Below, piece by piece: positions 45,751 to 58,300 of a stretch of 64,000 nt of DNA. The first letter of the stretch is position 1. Each line of letters starts with the position of its first letter. The notes under the pieces were generated by a model. It made no database searches and had not been told where the DNA came from. It worked only from the letters and a program-made list of their open reading frames with translations. The stretch is from Adineta ricciae (Eukaryota; Rotifera; Eurotatoria; Adinetida; Adinetidae): positions 248,001 to 312,000 of the forward strand of contig CAJNOJ010000102.1 of the NCBI GenBank assembly GCA_905250025.1, given 5' to 3'. The position numbers and the translations under genes were made by a program.

Positions 45751-46409
45751 ATGTCTTCCAACAAGCCATCCAAACATATTCACGTTGAGACGCCGCATAA
45801 CACATACGATTTACACGGATACACGTGTGAATTATCGGCAACATCATTTGTTCCGCCTCGTCGCATACATCCCATCGAAAGAAGTTATTTCAATTCAACG
45901 AAAGAAGTATTTCTTAAGTCGACAAATTCTTTTCAAAATTCTTTTCAATTAGACAAAACCATCATCTATTTATGATCAAATCTTTCATATACAGTATGAT
46001 TTCAATCCTAAAGCACATCGTGATGATCGGCAACATTCGAAATTCATAGGATTAGACCAAGCAAAAGAAGTTTGAAAATTTATTCTTCGACAACTATCGA
46101 GAATTACTTGACTTTTCTTTTCAGGAAGACGATAAAACATATCCAACTCGATCATCGTCCATATATGGCCGCCGTCATAAACAGCCGGTGGATGTTATCG
46201 ATCGATCACATGTTCGAATTGGACACGTCAAAAACGAATTTTATCGAAATAATGGAGGTATCGATCAAAAGCCTATTCAATTGTAATAAAGACTTTTTCT
46301 TGCTAACTTTATATTATAAAAAAATAAAGAACCTAGCGATTTTCCATTTTGGAAAGGTATTCATGGCATTTGCCATTGGTCTATTGGTGTGACAATGAAT
46401 AATTCTTGA
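45751..46409 (+). CDS. CFAP90: Cilia- and flagella-associated protein 90 (C5orf49 family), 147 aa
   Basis: Exons 45751-45906, 45995-46069, 46125-46257 and 46330-46409 join in phase (444 nt). Family landmarks: SFVPPRRIHPIERSYFN, then YDFNPKAHRDDRQHSKFIGL, SSIYGRRHKQPVDVIDRSH and VRIGHVKNEFYRNNG. CFAP90 is a small microtubule inner protein of motile cilia. An acceptor-like TTTCTAG about 55 nt upstream of the ATG suggests a 5' UTR intron or a trans-splice site. It lies 385 bp after TMEM167B on the same strand. Confidence 0.85.
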
Positions 46410-46515
46410 AAATTTTTATGACTTCCTTTTGTAAGAGAGAGAGTTTTACAGATTGAGACCATTGTAAAGCTTTTTTCAATAAGAATTCATTTCGAATATC
46501 ATTGGTGATTCAGTT

Positions 46516-46857
46516 ATGCGCAATCGCTTTGGAACACATGTTGATCCTTTTCATATAATCACGGAAATTTTTGGTCGAATTGATCCGATCATAGCTAAAT
46601 ATAGAGGGTATAGGGTGGATGTAGAGTTACAATTGGAATACTTGAATTCAAGTTTGACACTAATGACTTTTGTTCATCAATCACTATCATACACTTATAT
46701 TTCATTTTATGTCAATAAAGTCAACGATAGGAGAGAGAAATTTAACATCGAAAAAGAACTTTCTAGGAATTCTAATTCATTATCAAATGTTAAGAACAAT
46801 TGTACTAGCGATAAAATAATTACTGATAGTTTAATTCGATCTTTCTCTCTGTATTGA
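46516..46857 (+). CDS. Hypothetical ORF, 113 aa
   Basis: Open frame MRNRFGTHVDPFHIITEIFG..., with a helical middle (YLNSSLTLMTFVHQSLSYTY) and a polar end. No family recognised, no clear upstream exon. Could be a remnant. Confidence 0.25.
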   Translation: MRNRFGTHVDPFHIITEIFGRIDPIIAKYRGYRVDVELQLEYLNSSLTLMTFVHQSLSYTYISFYVNKVNDRREKFNIEKELSRNSNSLSNVKNNCTSDKIITDSLIRSFSLY

Positions 46858-47407
46858 TAGTTCGCTTTGTTCAGGATCAATTATACAATCTTTGCTGTTT
46901 CTGTCACCATATTTATCTTTACGCCTAGAATCACGGAATAGACATTGCTACAAAGAAGAAGACTTTGAAAAATTATTTTTCATAGAAAACATATATATAT
47001 ATTTATTAACTCGATTGTCGGTTTGTTAACGGTGATGCGACTTCATCGAACAAGGTTGATGCTTCTCTTTTTCTTACGTAGATTGAAAGTCAAAAAGTAA
47101 ATGATATTATCTTTCAAGTTTGACATGAAAAAACTGTTGTTCCTCTACTTTGATAAAAACTAATATTTATTTTTTCGATGTATTAAATAGTATCATTTGA
47201 ATGAATACAATAGAGTCTAGAAGAAAGAAATTAACTCATTATTTGATCAATGGTTGCTATTCAAATGTGACAATTACATTAATATTTACTGAACGAAAAT
47301 GTATTTGTCCAAATAGATAGGAGAGAAAGAGAGATGCTACTCAATCAAATCATCATTTTTTCATTCGTATAAGCGACAAAATCGACACAAACGAATCTTT
47401 ATAAAAG
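46858..47407. other. Intergenic, no gene seen
   Basis: AT-rich, with TA repeats near 46990. It ends in the short leader of the TM2-domain gene. Confidence 0.4.
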
Positions 47408-47833
47408 ATGCTACCAGGTGTCATACTTTTCTCATTGGTAATATCAATCACCACAGCCCAAAATCTAACATCTCGAGCGTCTAGTCCCTGTGTAACAAGT
47501 GCTGATTGTCTCCAAGGTGTATGTAATACGAACACAACTCCTGCTGTATGCATATGTCACCGTGGTTGGACATATGGACGAGACGGAGCAACTCAATGTA
47601 GTTATCAACAAAAGTCTAAATTAGCTGCCTTTCTTCTGTCGTTTTTCTTAGGCGGTTTAGGTGCTGATTGGTTTTATTTAAGCGTTGGTAATGCTGGTTA
47701 CATTGTTGCAGGTGTCTTTAAATTGTTAACTCTCGGCGGTATTGGTATTTGGTGGTTAGTTGATTGGATTCGTATCTTGACCAATTCATTTCTCGATGGC
47801 CAAGGCGTAGGATTACTTGAATGGAGTCCATGA
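47408..47833 (+). CDS. TM2 domain protein with EGF-like segment, 141 aa
   Basis: Single exon. A signal peptide (LPGVILFSLVISITTAQ) is followed by a short Cys-rich EGF-like part (SPCVTSADCLQGVCNTNTTP, AVCICHRGW) and then a TM2 domain: KSKLAAFLLSFFLGGLGADW, FYLSVGNAGYIVAGVFKLLT, GIGIWWLVDWIRIL. TM2 proteins are two-span membrane proteins; animal TM2D1-3 act near gamma-secretase/Notch and phagocytosis, but this protein is shorter and not clearly one of those orthologues. Confidence 0.85.
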   Translation: MLPGVILFSLVISITTAQNLTSRASSPCVTSADCLQGVCNTNTTPAVCICHRGWTYGRDGATQCSYQQKSKLAAFLLSFFLGGLGADWFYLSVGNAGYIVAGVFKLLTLGGIGIWWLVDWIRILTNSFLDGQGVGLLEWSP

Positions 47834-48054
47834 ATTGAAAAAAAGACTAGACTGTATTTCTTTTTCTTCTCATGTCTGTATCAGTTCCTTCTTCTTTTTT
47901 TAAATATACGCTGTAGTGAGCATATGTTTCTTCTTTTAAACAAGGTCATTGTTTGTCTTAGAAACAAATGATTGATTGAGACAGTTGTTTTAATGAGTAC
48001 TATCATGTCGAAAAGAGAATGTAAACGAGTGAACACTACATAACTGATAGAGCA

Positions 48055-49664
48055 ATGAAGATCATCATCTTTTCGATTTTATTCACTGTTCAAGGTAATT
48101 CATAGTCTATATGTATGAGTAAGATAAACCAAATTCATTTTATTCAGCTCAATATATAGATGATGAACTAATATCCAATGAAATTTCGACACTAACAAAT
48201 GATGTTGACTTAATTACTCGAACAGAAAATGATCGAACAAATTTCATGGAAGCATCAAATGATCATTTTTCTAATCGAATTGATTTTGATGGAATAAATG
48301 CGACGACAGTTCCATCTGATCCGTTCTCATCAAACATTACCGATGACGGTCAAACATGGTCAGCATTAGTTACACATGATCAGTGGTCGTTTTCATCATT
48401 TATATCAACAAATGACCTTGACTTCATGACATCATCAGAAGGAACTAATGTCATTGTACAAGACTCATGGTTTAATGTTAATCAAAGTCAAAGACGAAAT
48501 CCGACTGCATCTGTTCTTTTCTGGAAATCAGTGAATGGTAATCGAACACGTTGAAATTTCTAATAAGAATTTATCAAATTCTCTGTATGGACTTTCATAG
48601 ATCCTTCATCAGGTGGTACGACTTATACGTTAACATCCGATCCGCGTTGTCTTCGTCAAGCATGTTCTGTTATACTAAAACATAACGGAACATTAGCAAC
48701 AGATATTGGCGGTTGTCTTTCATTTGCTCTACGAATACGTGGTCAACCCGGTAAAGAGAAATCATTTTCGGATGTTATTCACATTCATGAGAAATCTTTT
48801 TCTTAAAATAGTCGGTCAGTTATGGATAGTGGAAGATAAAGAGCAAGATAACGCTTTACAAAAGATTCAATTAACAAACAAAACTCTACGAATCGAACAT
48901 TCATTGAGATCAAAAATAAAAAATGTACGATAATGCTTGATATTATTCTCTTCTTTTTTTTGTTCATTTCTTCTTGAACTTCTAGTTATCAATTGCAACA
49001 CGAATTTTGTTTCGTAATCCACAGATCGATGCACTTTATCTCTCGAACTTGAAGGTTAATTGGAAAGGACCTTGTCCTAAAACTCGTCGAGGTAGATATG
49101 TGAAAACTATAAAATTAATCGATACAATCTCAGATACATTCTCTAGTTCCAACTCCTTCACCTGATATCAATCGTCGAGCAACACTAGAAGATGAATTTA
49201 TGACACTGACCAGTGAAGGTTCTGGTTCCATGTATACATTAACAACGAATGAAGATTATCAAAACAACGATGAACAGTTCAAATACGATCCAACAACAGT
49301 TTCTTCAAAGACGAAATCAACAACGAAACGACCATTTGCATTCACGAATCAAAAGAATCTCGGTTGGGTGTTAACGTCAATTACACTCGCCTGCGTGTTC
49401 CTTCTCCTAGCAGCAGTTGGACATGGCTTATGGTTACTTCGGCGACAACGTCATTTCAGTTGGTATTTTGCTTTTGACTCGCAAATTCAACTGCTTGCTC
49501 GAAGATCTATTCGTTCATCAACAAGATCAGAAAAGAAAATTGCAACAATTTCGGAAATAGCGAATGATATTCTAAACACTGAATCCCAAAGAGAACAAAC
49601 GTATTCTCCATCAACAAGTAGTTTCGAATCAGCATCACCGATCTCATATTATACTTATCTCTAG
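48055..49664 (+). CDS. Uncharacterised single-pass (type I) membrane protein, 438 aa
   Basis: Six exons in phase: 48055-48094, 48148-48537, 48601-48750, 48812-48924, 48986-49091, 49147-49664 (1317 nt). Signal peptide MKIIIFSILFTVQ. The ectodomain has several N-glycosylation sequons and a beta-rich part (DQWSFSSFISTNDLDFMTSS, YTLTSDPRCLRQACSVILKH, GGCLSFALRIRGQ, RILFRNPQIDALYLSNLKV) that recalls MAM-like folds without a firm match. A Thr/Ser-rich stem leads to TM VLTSITLACVFLLLAAVGHG and a Ser-rich cytosolic tail of about 90 residues. Confidence 0.75.
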
Positions 49665-49984
49665 TTTTACTGAATTTCATACTGATATTCTATAAAAATA
49701 AAATAAAGTTTTAGATTAAACTCACTGATTCTGTCAAGAGAATAGTTTCAGTCCAATTCTTCGAAATGTGACAACGTTTTTTCGAGAATGACACTCTTGA
49801 TTCACACTTGCATGGCCTCGAAATTTGATGATGGATTTTTAGTAAATGGAATAATTAAAGCAACTCAACTGAGCTATACGATTAAACATGGTATACATGT
49901 GAAAAGATCAGTATTTGCCAGCTTATAACACATTCTCAATTAAAATGAAATTTATTTTAAAAAAAGCGCAACAAAAAAGCCTTT
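49665..49984. other. Convergent intergenic spacer
   Basis: Between two convergent 3' ends; AATAAAATAAAG at about 49697 is a likely polyadenylation signal. No gene. Confidence 0.5.
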
Positions 49985-50657
49985 TTAAAAAGACGTTACT
50001 TGTCCACTATTTATTGATGACGATATAGATTGTGCTCGACGCTTTCGTCGGTCGGCAAAAACACGTTCATCGATGACACCACGGATAACATCTGCTTCTT
50101 CAACAATGTCGTCGATAAATGAACGTATAGTGTCCATAAATGTCGGCGGCTCATAGGTTGATTCTGTTTCATCAGTACTTGTATAACTGTTGAATACAGT
50201 TCTCACTTCACGCTGTTCGCCACCTTCGAATACATCATCACTGTAGTAGTCTGATTCGGAAGGTGGTTTTCGCGTTAATTGATGGAGTAAACGATCGAGG
50301 AAGCCCATGTTGACACCAGGAATGTTTTCATTTAGTTCGACTTTGTCATCAAATTCAAATATTTCACAAGTTTGCTTCTTTTCGGCAGCCAATTCAACTT
50401 CCATCGCTTGTCTTTTAATACCTTCTCTATATAACAATGTCAGGCGATCTTCTGAGTTCGCTTTCAATTGATCATCAGATTTAAAATAAAGACCATCGGA
50501 CGAGTTGCTCGTATTACCAGTTTCTTTCAGCACTCTGTGCTAAAAAAAATAAAACAATAGAATATAAAGCAAGTTATGTTCTCGATTGCATTACCATCGA
50601 AGAGTCTCCTCTGCTCTCAGTAACTTGTTTATTATATTTGAGTTTTTTTTCGGCCAT
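49985..50657 (-). CDS. Uncharacterised acidic protein, 205 aa
   Basis: Minus exons 50657-50595 (MAEKKLKYNKQVTESRGDSS M) and 50539-49985 join in phase; the intron is 55 nt. Helical segment RLTLLYREGIKRQAMEVELA, then AEKKQTCEIFEFDDKVELNE, MGFLDRLLHQLTRKPPSESD, and near the end MDTIRSFIDDIVEEADVIRG with a basic DRRKRR. No signal or membrane segment. Family not recognised; probably cytosolic or nuclear. Confidence 0.7.
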
Positions 50658-50976
50658 TTTCTATGTTATTTTTATTATTATTAATGCAATTTATCCAATA
50701 TAAGTATACATTACACGCGTCACTACACACACAAAGTCACCGTTTCATACTGACATTAATGTTTGTTTTTTCTTTTATCCTATCGAATGTCGTGAATATT
50801 AATCACCAATATCGTCTTTTCCTGTAAACAGTACTGATAGCCAACAGTATCTCGACTGTTTTCTTTTCTCTCGAAATAAATCGTCTCCTCAGGTTTTCAT
50901 TTGTTTTGTTCAAAAACTGATATTTATATCCGTGAAATAAAATCGACTTTGTCATAAATTACAAAAAAATGTTCTA

Positions 50977-52416
50977 TTATATAGATGGAGTAATAATTTG
51001 TCGACATCGATGCATTGTTGCTCGCAAAATGAATTGTTTTCGAGAAAGTTCTCTAACATGCTAAACACAAACAAATAAATCATTCGAACTTCAAGATACA
51101 AATACAAATGGCGTACTTTCAAATAAGTATCTAATCCAATAGATTCTCGTCGAAGTCCTTCTGCAAGGTAGTATAACAAATCTTGAATTGCATGTTCTTC
51201 AGCATAAGCTTGTAAAAGTCTTTTCAAGAGAAAAAAATGAAGAATAAATCATGCGTAGAAAACGAACAAAGAACATTACTGTTTGTAGATTGGCGCAGGT
51301 GTAATGACTGCATCCTCTTCGACTGAATTTTCTTTTCCAGATGATGTTTTAGATGATGAATCCAATATGGCATTGGTTTTCACTCGTATGTTTTTCATAT
51401 GATTCTAAAATCATACAATTAAGATAGAAAGAGATTTGATATGGAGAAAGAATAGTTAATTACTTCTGCATCAGTTTGTTGCTGTTGCATATCGCGAATT
51501 AAGCTTTGTAATGTTCTTCCTCCATTATTTAAATCTTCTTGAATTTTTCGTAATGAATCAATCTGGGCATTGCTCATTTGTATTGTTTCTCTTAGACGAT
51601 TTGTGACTTTATTTTGGACAGCTGATAGAAGAGATGCTCGATAGACATCCGCTGGAATTTCTGTCTGTGGATACCCATATGGGTATGAATGAGATGTGCT
51701 TGATCCAGCCGACATTCCATTGTATCTTTCGGGCATGGGCATTGACGCTGCTGTCATCGGTGGATAAGGCGTCGTTGCTGGAGGATATGGAGTTGTTGCC
51801 AATGGATATGGCGTTGCCGTTGTTGGATATGGTGAATGGTTAACAGCAGCCGAAGTCGGAGCTGAATATACTGGAGGAGTTTGACTAAATGCATCGGACA
51901 TAGCGTTCAACAAATGGCTCAAATCGCTAGTCGGCTAGAAAAAGATTCTTTTACTATGACTTAATGAGAATAGAAGAAGTTTACATGACGCCAATTCCGT
52001 AAGTATGGTATAACAACCGTTCCATCTATCCGAACATCATTACTTGTCGTTGATACATGCATATCTGCTGTTGGTTTAACATAAGCTATTGGTGCAACAA
52101 TCGGATGATCTTGTTGAAGCCATATTTCGATTGGGATATTATACTGATTTCCTCGATATCGACATATAACAGTTCCTTGTAAGCGAAGTGATTCTTTCGT
52201 CGTTCCATTCGGATAGCGATACGTAGCAGCGTCCAATCTTAAACTGCTGACATTGGATTGAATCGCTTGTATAACATCACGACGAACCAAGTCACGATTG
52301 GTCGGCTTTGCATATGAAAAATGTCATATTCGGTATCGGTATTTGATATATTTTTTCCTTCTTACTCGGGTTTGTCGAATCAATTGATCGATTTCGTTTG
52401 CTGATTGCCTTGACAT
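50977..52416 (-). CDS. TSG101: ESCRT-I subunit TSG101, 384 aa
   Basis: TSG101 sorts ubiquitinated membrane proteins into multivesicular bodies and helps cytokinetic abscission. Minus exons 52416-52366, 52305-51985, 51934-51464, 51404-51280, 51219-51117 and 51060-50977 join in phase (1155 nt). Domains: UEV (residues about 15-145: LQGTVICRYRGNQYNIPIEI, VIPYLRNWRHPTSDL), Pro/Tyr-rich linker with TPYPPATTPYPP repeats, coiled coil (VQNKVTNRLRETIQMSNAQI), and the steadiness box (YKQLLQAYAEEHAIQDLLYY, LAEGLRRESIGLDTYLKHVR). Length is close to human (390 aa). Confidence 0.95.
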
Positions 52417-52729
52417 AGTATTCGAAGATGTAGAACTCGGCTCTAACTCTAGCCTATTTAACCCTTTTGTGTATCTAATAGACATAGCGAAAAAAAGTGT
52501 GAGTAATAATCACCTGAAATAACACTGAAACTATGTCTGATAAGAAAAAACAGAAGGAGAGAAGAATTAACTTCTACTAATGCGCAAAGGCATTAGCAAA
52601 ACAAAAATTCCATTAGTGTAAAGAATTGACAAGTCAAATAGAACAAGAAAGATGTCAGGAGAAAACAAGGACAGTCAAAGTTTGTAAATGTGTGTGCATG
52701 CGCGTTTATTTGTTCAGAAGAATTGTTCG

Positions 52730-53212
52730 TTAAATAATTGAAGTAAAAAAGGATGATGATGTTCGTCGTCTATGAACAAGAGTATATGAAGTTGAGGGTG
52801 TTGTTGTCGTTGTTACTGTTGATGGTGAAGTTGTTGTTGATATGATTAGAAATGTATTCGGTTTTGGCATAAGTTGTTTAAGACGGACAAGCTCGTCGAT
52901 TTTATGTGCAAGACGAAGTGTCAATGTAACAAGTAAAATACAAACAACAAGAAGAAATATTGCAACAATAGTTATAATACGTGATAAGAATTTCTTTTTT
53001 CTTTCACTTATTGTCGAATTGATGTTCAAACGGTATGTATGAACATGTGAAGATGACGGTAATGATAAACGATAATCTGTTTTGACATTATCTTCAGTTG
53101 CCGAGGAATTTTCTGTTGATTGTCCATCACCAACCATTGATAAGATATAATTATCATAATCAAATGTTGTGGAATTACAATCAAGCGTTGAATCACATCT
53201 CTCAGTCGTCAT
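52730..53212 (-). CDS. Small single-pass membrane protein, 160 aa
   Basis: ATG at 53212. A Ser/Thr/Asn-rich N-terminal part with sequons (NSTTFD, NSSATE, NSTISE) precedes a strong TM (IITIVAIFLLVVCILLVTLT), then a short helix (LAHKIDELVRLKQL) and a Thr-rich tail (TTSPSTVTTTTTPST) ending in HRRRTSSSFF. A 5' UTR intron is likely: donor GTAAGT (minus) near 53288. Function and orientation unknown. Confidence 0.65.
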   Translation of the reverse strand: MTTERCDSTLDCNSTTFDYDNYILSMVGDGQSTENSSATEDNVKTDYRLSLPSSSHVHTYRLNINSTISERKKKFLSRIITIVAIFLLVVCILLVTLTLRLAHKIDELVRLKQLMPKPNTFLIISTTTSPSTVTTTTTPSTSYTLVHRRRTSSSFFTSII

Positions 53213-54109
53213 TAGAGAAAAATTTAAATCAGATCATCCTCTAATAGGTAAAATATATTTCGTAGTAAATAGAATATATGTGACTTACCCATCGGTGATG
53301 CTTGTCATCTAATGTGTTCTGCTTTGGTGGTGCGATTTCTTATGTTTTTTAGTAGAACGTCATCGTCTAGAAGAATGCCGTCAACAAACAGAAGAAGGAG
53401 AAGAAGAAGAAGAAGAAGCAACAACTGAGAGAGAAGAAGACCAAGAAGAAAACTCTTCGTTCTTGTCTCATAATCGCATGAGAACACCGCACCGCCTCGT
53501 CTTCTTTCTCTTTTTTGCTGACGTCAATGCTCTCGCTTCTTTCCCCAGCACCTTGCTTTTTCCGTCTCGAGCATCTACTTGAGGAGTTAGAAGGAAAAGA
53601 AGAAGAAAAAGACGAAGAATAACAACAACATCACCACTAACACCACCAACAACAAGAACAGTAGTAGTTCGATTGCTGAAAATGATTCTCTCATAATTAA
53701 TAACTTTCTCTATTCATAGTGAAAAGTAATTTGTTATTTTCCTTTCTATGTCTAATGCTTTCTTTTCTTTTCATTTTATAGGAAAAGATTTCTTCAAGCA
53801 AAACTATCATCATTTTCGTCTAGGCTGTGACATAACCATTATTATTGTATTAATTCATTGAGCAGGAATTTATTTATAATTTACTAATTGCCATGTTTGC
53901 ATTCAATTTCAGTCATGTGAACGCAACAAAGAACAAACCGGAGAAGAATTCTGGTTTTAATACGAGACGACATTGATTCAAAGACAGAAGAATAAAAGCT
54001 TGATTGATTGTGAATGTATGGAAACTAGAGAGTCCTCTTATTCTGAAGTTAATGCAATTTGAGAAGGAGCAACAGTAGATAATGTAACATGATTTCGCAT
54101 CTTGAGTTA
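53213..54109. other. Upstream region with GAA-type simple repeats
   Basis: Contains (GAA/AAG)n tracts near 53392-53418 and 53590-53620 and CAA/CAC-rich runs near 53625-53665. No gene; the Leu-rich minus frame here is a translation of the repeat. Confidence 0.55.
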
Positions 54110-54345
54110 CCTAATTGTCACAACAAGTTAAATAATCAATAAACGAAGCGAAATTCCCTTTGATAACAGTCGCTATATCGAATAATGTAAATCTTCATTG
54201 CAAAAAGAACACAATCCTCGATCATGACATGATGTTTATGACTAAAATAAACGTTAATTATCGATAATGACATATCGAATAAATACAAGCGTTTCCTTAA
54301 CGCAATTTGCGAAATCTAGGGCAGTTGACTGAAACGCTTGTTGAC
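54110..54345 (-). pseudogene. SLCO relic (last-exon fragment)
   Basis: Collinear match to SLCO 55452-55700: shared strings include ATTCCCTTTGATAACAGTCGC/ATTCCTTTGATAATAATCGC, GAACACAATCCTCGATCATGACATG, AAAATAAACGTTAATTATCGATAATGA and CAGTTGACTG. It has many changes and no usable frame. Confidence 0.8.
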
Positions 54346-55328
54346 CTGTACTCACAATCGTTCTATTGAAATTGCATATTTTAATCAGTAGGAAAAAATA
54401 AGCAATCAATTACGATATGTTGGAATGATAGTTATAGGATGAAGCACAGCAAATGATCGATTTTCCTGATAAGTCTGCTAATCTGATCGATAAATCATGC
54501 ACGGCAAAATCAGCGCTGCCGTACATTATTTATATATTTCCAGAGGCTTTGACTCGTTAAATTCCACGAATTATGTTCTTATATCGAATTTCTTGGCTTT
54601 AGTTATTATTAGTTTTATTTCATATAATCCAACGTTTATATTATTTGACATAAGCAAATATACAACATTGTCAGGAGAGATGGTGTAACACGCAATTCTT
54701 TTTTGATTAAATGGCAAAATATCGGAAGAAAAAATAATATGAGAGACTTAGATGCAATCAGATTTTCTTACTTACACCTACGTTCGACAAATGTCTTATA
54801 TTCTTTTTTAGTTCAGAATATTTCAAGCGGGATAATCGCACGAAGATGCTATTAGTCAGATGATGCTACATATTGAAGTTCATAATTAACACTTGAATTA
54901 ATAATTTTGCCTTCGTGCGAGTTTAGCATTCGTCAGGTCATATGACACTGGAATCGTTTCGACACCAAATTGATTAAAGTGCAAAGCACGCATGAAAATG
55001 GATTTGGAAATCTGTTTTAACTAATCTCGGAAAAGACTTCTCAACCGTAACATTCAAGACACGAATGCTTTTTCCCTTTGTCTAAATGACACATTTGTCG
55101 TTTGATACAAAGTTCAACATGTCTGCTTCGTGAGTAATAAACTATTTATTTGATATAATTGATACAAACAAAAGTAACAAGTTGTACATTAACTTATTCG
55201 GCAAATATTTATTTAAATAATTAGAAGGCTTTATCAGATATAGTTCGTTTAGATAAAAAACAAAGAAAAAAAGAAAGATTCTAAATGAATAAAATAATGA
55301 GATTCACAAGTGGAAGAAATTTGATTGA
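54346..55328. other. Intergenic, no gene seen
   Basis: AT-rich spacer between the SLCO relic and the 3' end of SLCO. Small frames (for example 54497-54688) lack family signal. Confidence 0.4.
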
Positions 55329-58300
55329 CTACGAGGGCGTTGTGATTAGAGGATTCTCTTGCTCTAAATGTTGTTCTATTTGAGTAGAAGCTGAAAGAGG
55401 TAGAGCAGTAGTAGTTGTACATGAAGATGAGCCATGATTTGGCATTCTATGTTGTCGTATTGTCACAATAAGTAAAACAATTAACAGACAAAACGAGATT
55501 CCTTTGATAATAATCGCCGTACCGAACAATGTAAATGGAAGTCGATCTCCATTGTACAGAAAACATGATCCTCGACGATCACATGTCGCCTGCGACCAAA
55601 ATAAACATTGATTATCGATGATAATTCCAAAAAGAATAGGTGCAGGAATTTGAGCAAGAACTTTCATAATGCAATTTTCTAGACCTAAGCCAAACGACTG
55701 TAATTCATGTTGAACTGAACGTAAGATTATCATTAATTGTGGAGTTGCCATTAATGTTTGAAAAAACGTTACAAGAAATAAGATTGATAAGAAGATGAAC
55801 GTTTCAGTAAAACATGCATTTTGACATGAGCCCGAACGAACGCTTTGATTCTTCGCTAAACATGTACAATTTGAATAATCCTATTCGGAATGCAACGAAT
55901 ACGAAATTAGACAGAAAATCAAACAATATCTTACTGCTCCGTTTATATTTGTACAACCGGCATGGCATGGTGAAAGATAAGTCACTTGTTCTTGATAACA
56001 AACCGGTTCATAAACGTGCGGTGAGCAATGACATAATTTCGAACATGTTGTATCACCTTGGTATATCGTTGTTGACTGACATTTAAGAAATAGAAGTGCA
56101 ATTAAGCCAAGCCAAGATATTGTACAAGCAGTTAAAATCATTTTTATACATTGAAGAATACCCATATGAAAACGACGCACTAAATATCCGCCAGTAAATG
56201 TACCAAATACAGCAGCTGGGACAACGATTGAACCAGTTAATGTACTTGATAGAGATGAGGATAAATTGAATACCGATTCGATATATTTCACCATAAATGT
56301 TGTAAACGATACCACGAGTATCTAAAATGATATTCTTCATCGAATGATTTGATTATTTTGATAAAATAACTTACACTTTCGACTGAATTAATCAAAACAA
56401 TTAGAAGATATGTAAAGTTCATCAAAAGATCGACTATGCTTGTTAATATATCTAAAATGACATAAAGAACAGCCATAGTTTTATTCCACACTTCATACAT
56501 TACTATACCTCTCAGTTTCGATAGTTGACATAAACCTTTACATTGAGTTGGATGTGATAGTTTAGGCAACGTATGACGACGAGTTGCCGCTTGTCCAAGA
56601 GCACAGACTGATTCTGTTGATTGACTTTTATCTAATGATTGTGTTGTTTGACTAATATCCCGAGGTAATTTCGCAGGAAATGTACAAAGAAGAAATGAAA
56701 GAATCGTTAATGAACTTGCTGAGACGAGAAAACCTGCCCACCACCGGCCAATCCAACGAGGATCATTCGTCGTTATTCCATTTGGAAATTCATTCCGACC
56801 AATATTAATCCATTTCGAAAGTAGTGCAGAGCCCATTAAAAAACCAAGGGCAGGTCCCAGTGCAACCATTCCATAAAGAATACCTAAAACAACAGCTGAT
56901 ACCACTGTTTGTCTATTCATAAATTATTTATTTCTGTTTCTTTATTTCTTTTCTTCGTATTTCGAAACAATCCGCCACTTCACAGAAGAAATAACGATGA
57001 TGTGGCTAATTGTCTTCATCTTTCCAATACTTGCTCTCTGCCAAGATCTCGATGATCTAGTCAATCAACAACGTCATTTAGAGTCCTTTGTCGAACTTCG
57101 AGGCGGTTCTTTCTACATGGGAATCAATAATCCTGACGGAATTAACATGGAATTTCCAGCTCGACTAGCGTATGTTCGATCATTTAGGTAAAAGTTAAGA
57201 GAGTTTTTTTTTGAGGGTGAACTATTGATTTTCTCCTATCTTTATTAAGAATTTTTCAATATCCGGTCACTGTTGCAGCATTTCGTCGTTACACTCAAGA
57301 CAAACCTCGCCATCGAACTGAAGCAGAAAAAAAAGGATATAGTTTTATGCTAGGAAATCCGACGAAGAAATCTGCTGCAAGTATCACTCCTGAAGTTTGT
57401 CTTATTATCCTTTGTTAAAGCTAATCTAACAGATTCTATTTCTACAGGACGAAGGTTTTATTGCCATCAAAGACATTCGATGGAATCGCCCTGAAGGTGA
57501 CATGACTGATATAAGCGATCGTTTATCGTATCCTGTAACTCATGTATCCTGGCATGATGCTCAAGCATATTGCACTTGGAAGGGTATGAGACTTCCAACT
57601 GAAGTTGAATGGGAATACGCAGCACGTGGTGGACTAGATTCCACTGCTTATCCATGGGGCGATGATTGGGAACTGAAACGAGCAAATCTATGGCAGGGCC
57701 ATTTCCCTTTCGAAAATCAAGCACGAGATGGCTACGAACGTTTATCGCCAGTGAATGCTTTTCCTGCACAAAACAAGTATGAAATGTATGATATGCTTGG
57801 CAATACGTGGGAATGGACGTTAACTAAGTACTAGAATTCGTTTTAAAAAGAGTTATTTCTCATCTTTCGGCTCGTTACTATTTTTAGATATGAAGATTAC
57901 GACAGTGGTGATGATCCCGCAGATCGTTTTACGGTAAAAGGTGGTTCGTTTAGCGACACACGTGATGGTGATGGTAAAATTGATCATCTTCAAGTAAGAA
58001 CAAGTGCGAGAAAAGGCTTTCGTCCTGATTACAGTGCCGAAAATCTGTCATTTCGTTGTGCACAAACAATCGAAGACGACACATCACTCGCTGCGGATCA
58101 TCGAGTAATACGTCTTCGTTCACCGATTCGTCATCACATTCATGAACCTCACGAACATACGTATGGAAAAGATGAGCTTTAGAAAACTAATCCCAAGGTG
58201 TTAAAGCAGAATTCAAAGCAGCAATTAAGAGTGTTATGATTATGATTTAAATAATACTATAGTTTTACCTCAATTTTCGCGTTTTTATAAATCTAGGGAA

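Noticed and set aside
53305-53487. Leu-rich minus-strand ORF
   Set aside because: It is a translation of a GAA-type simple repeat; no other coding evidence.
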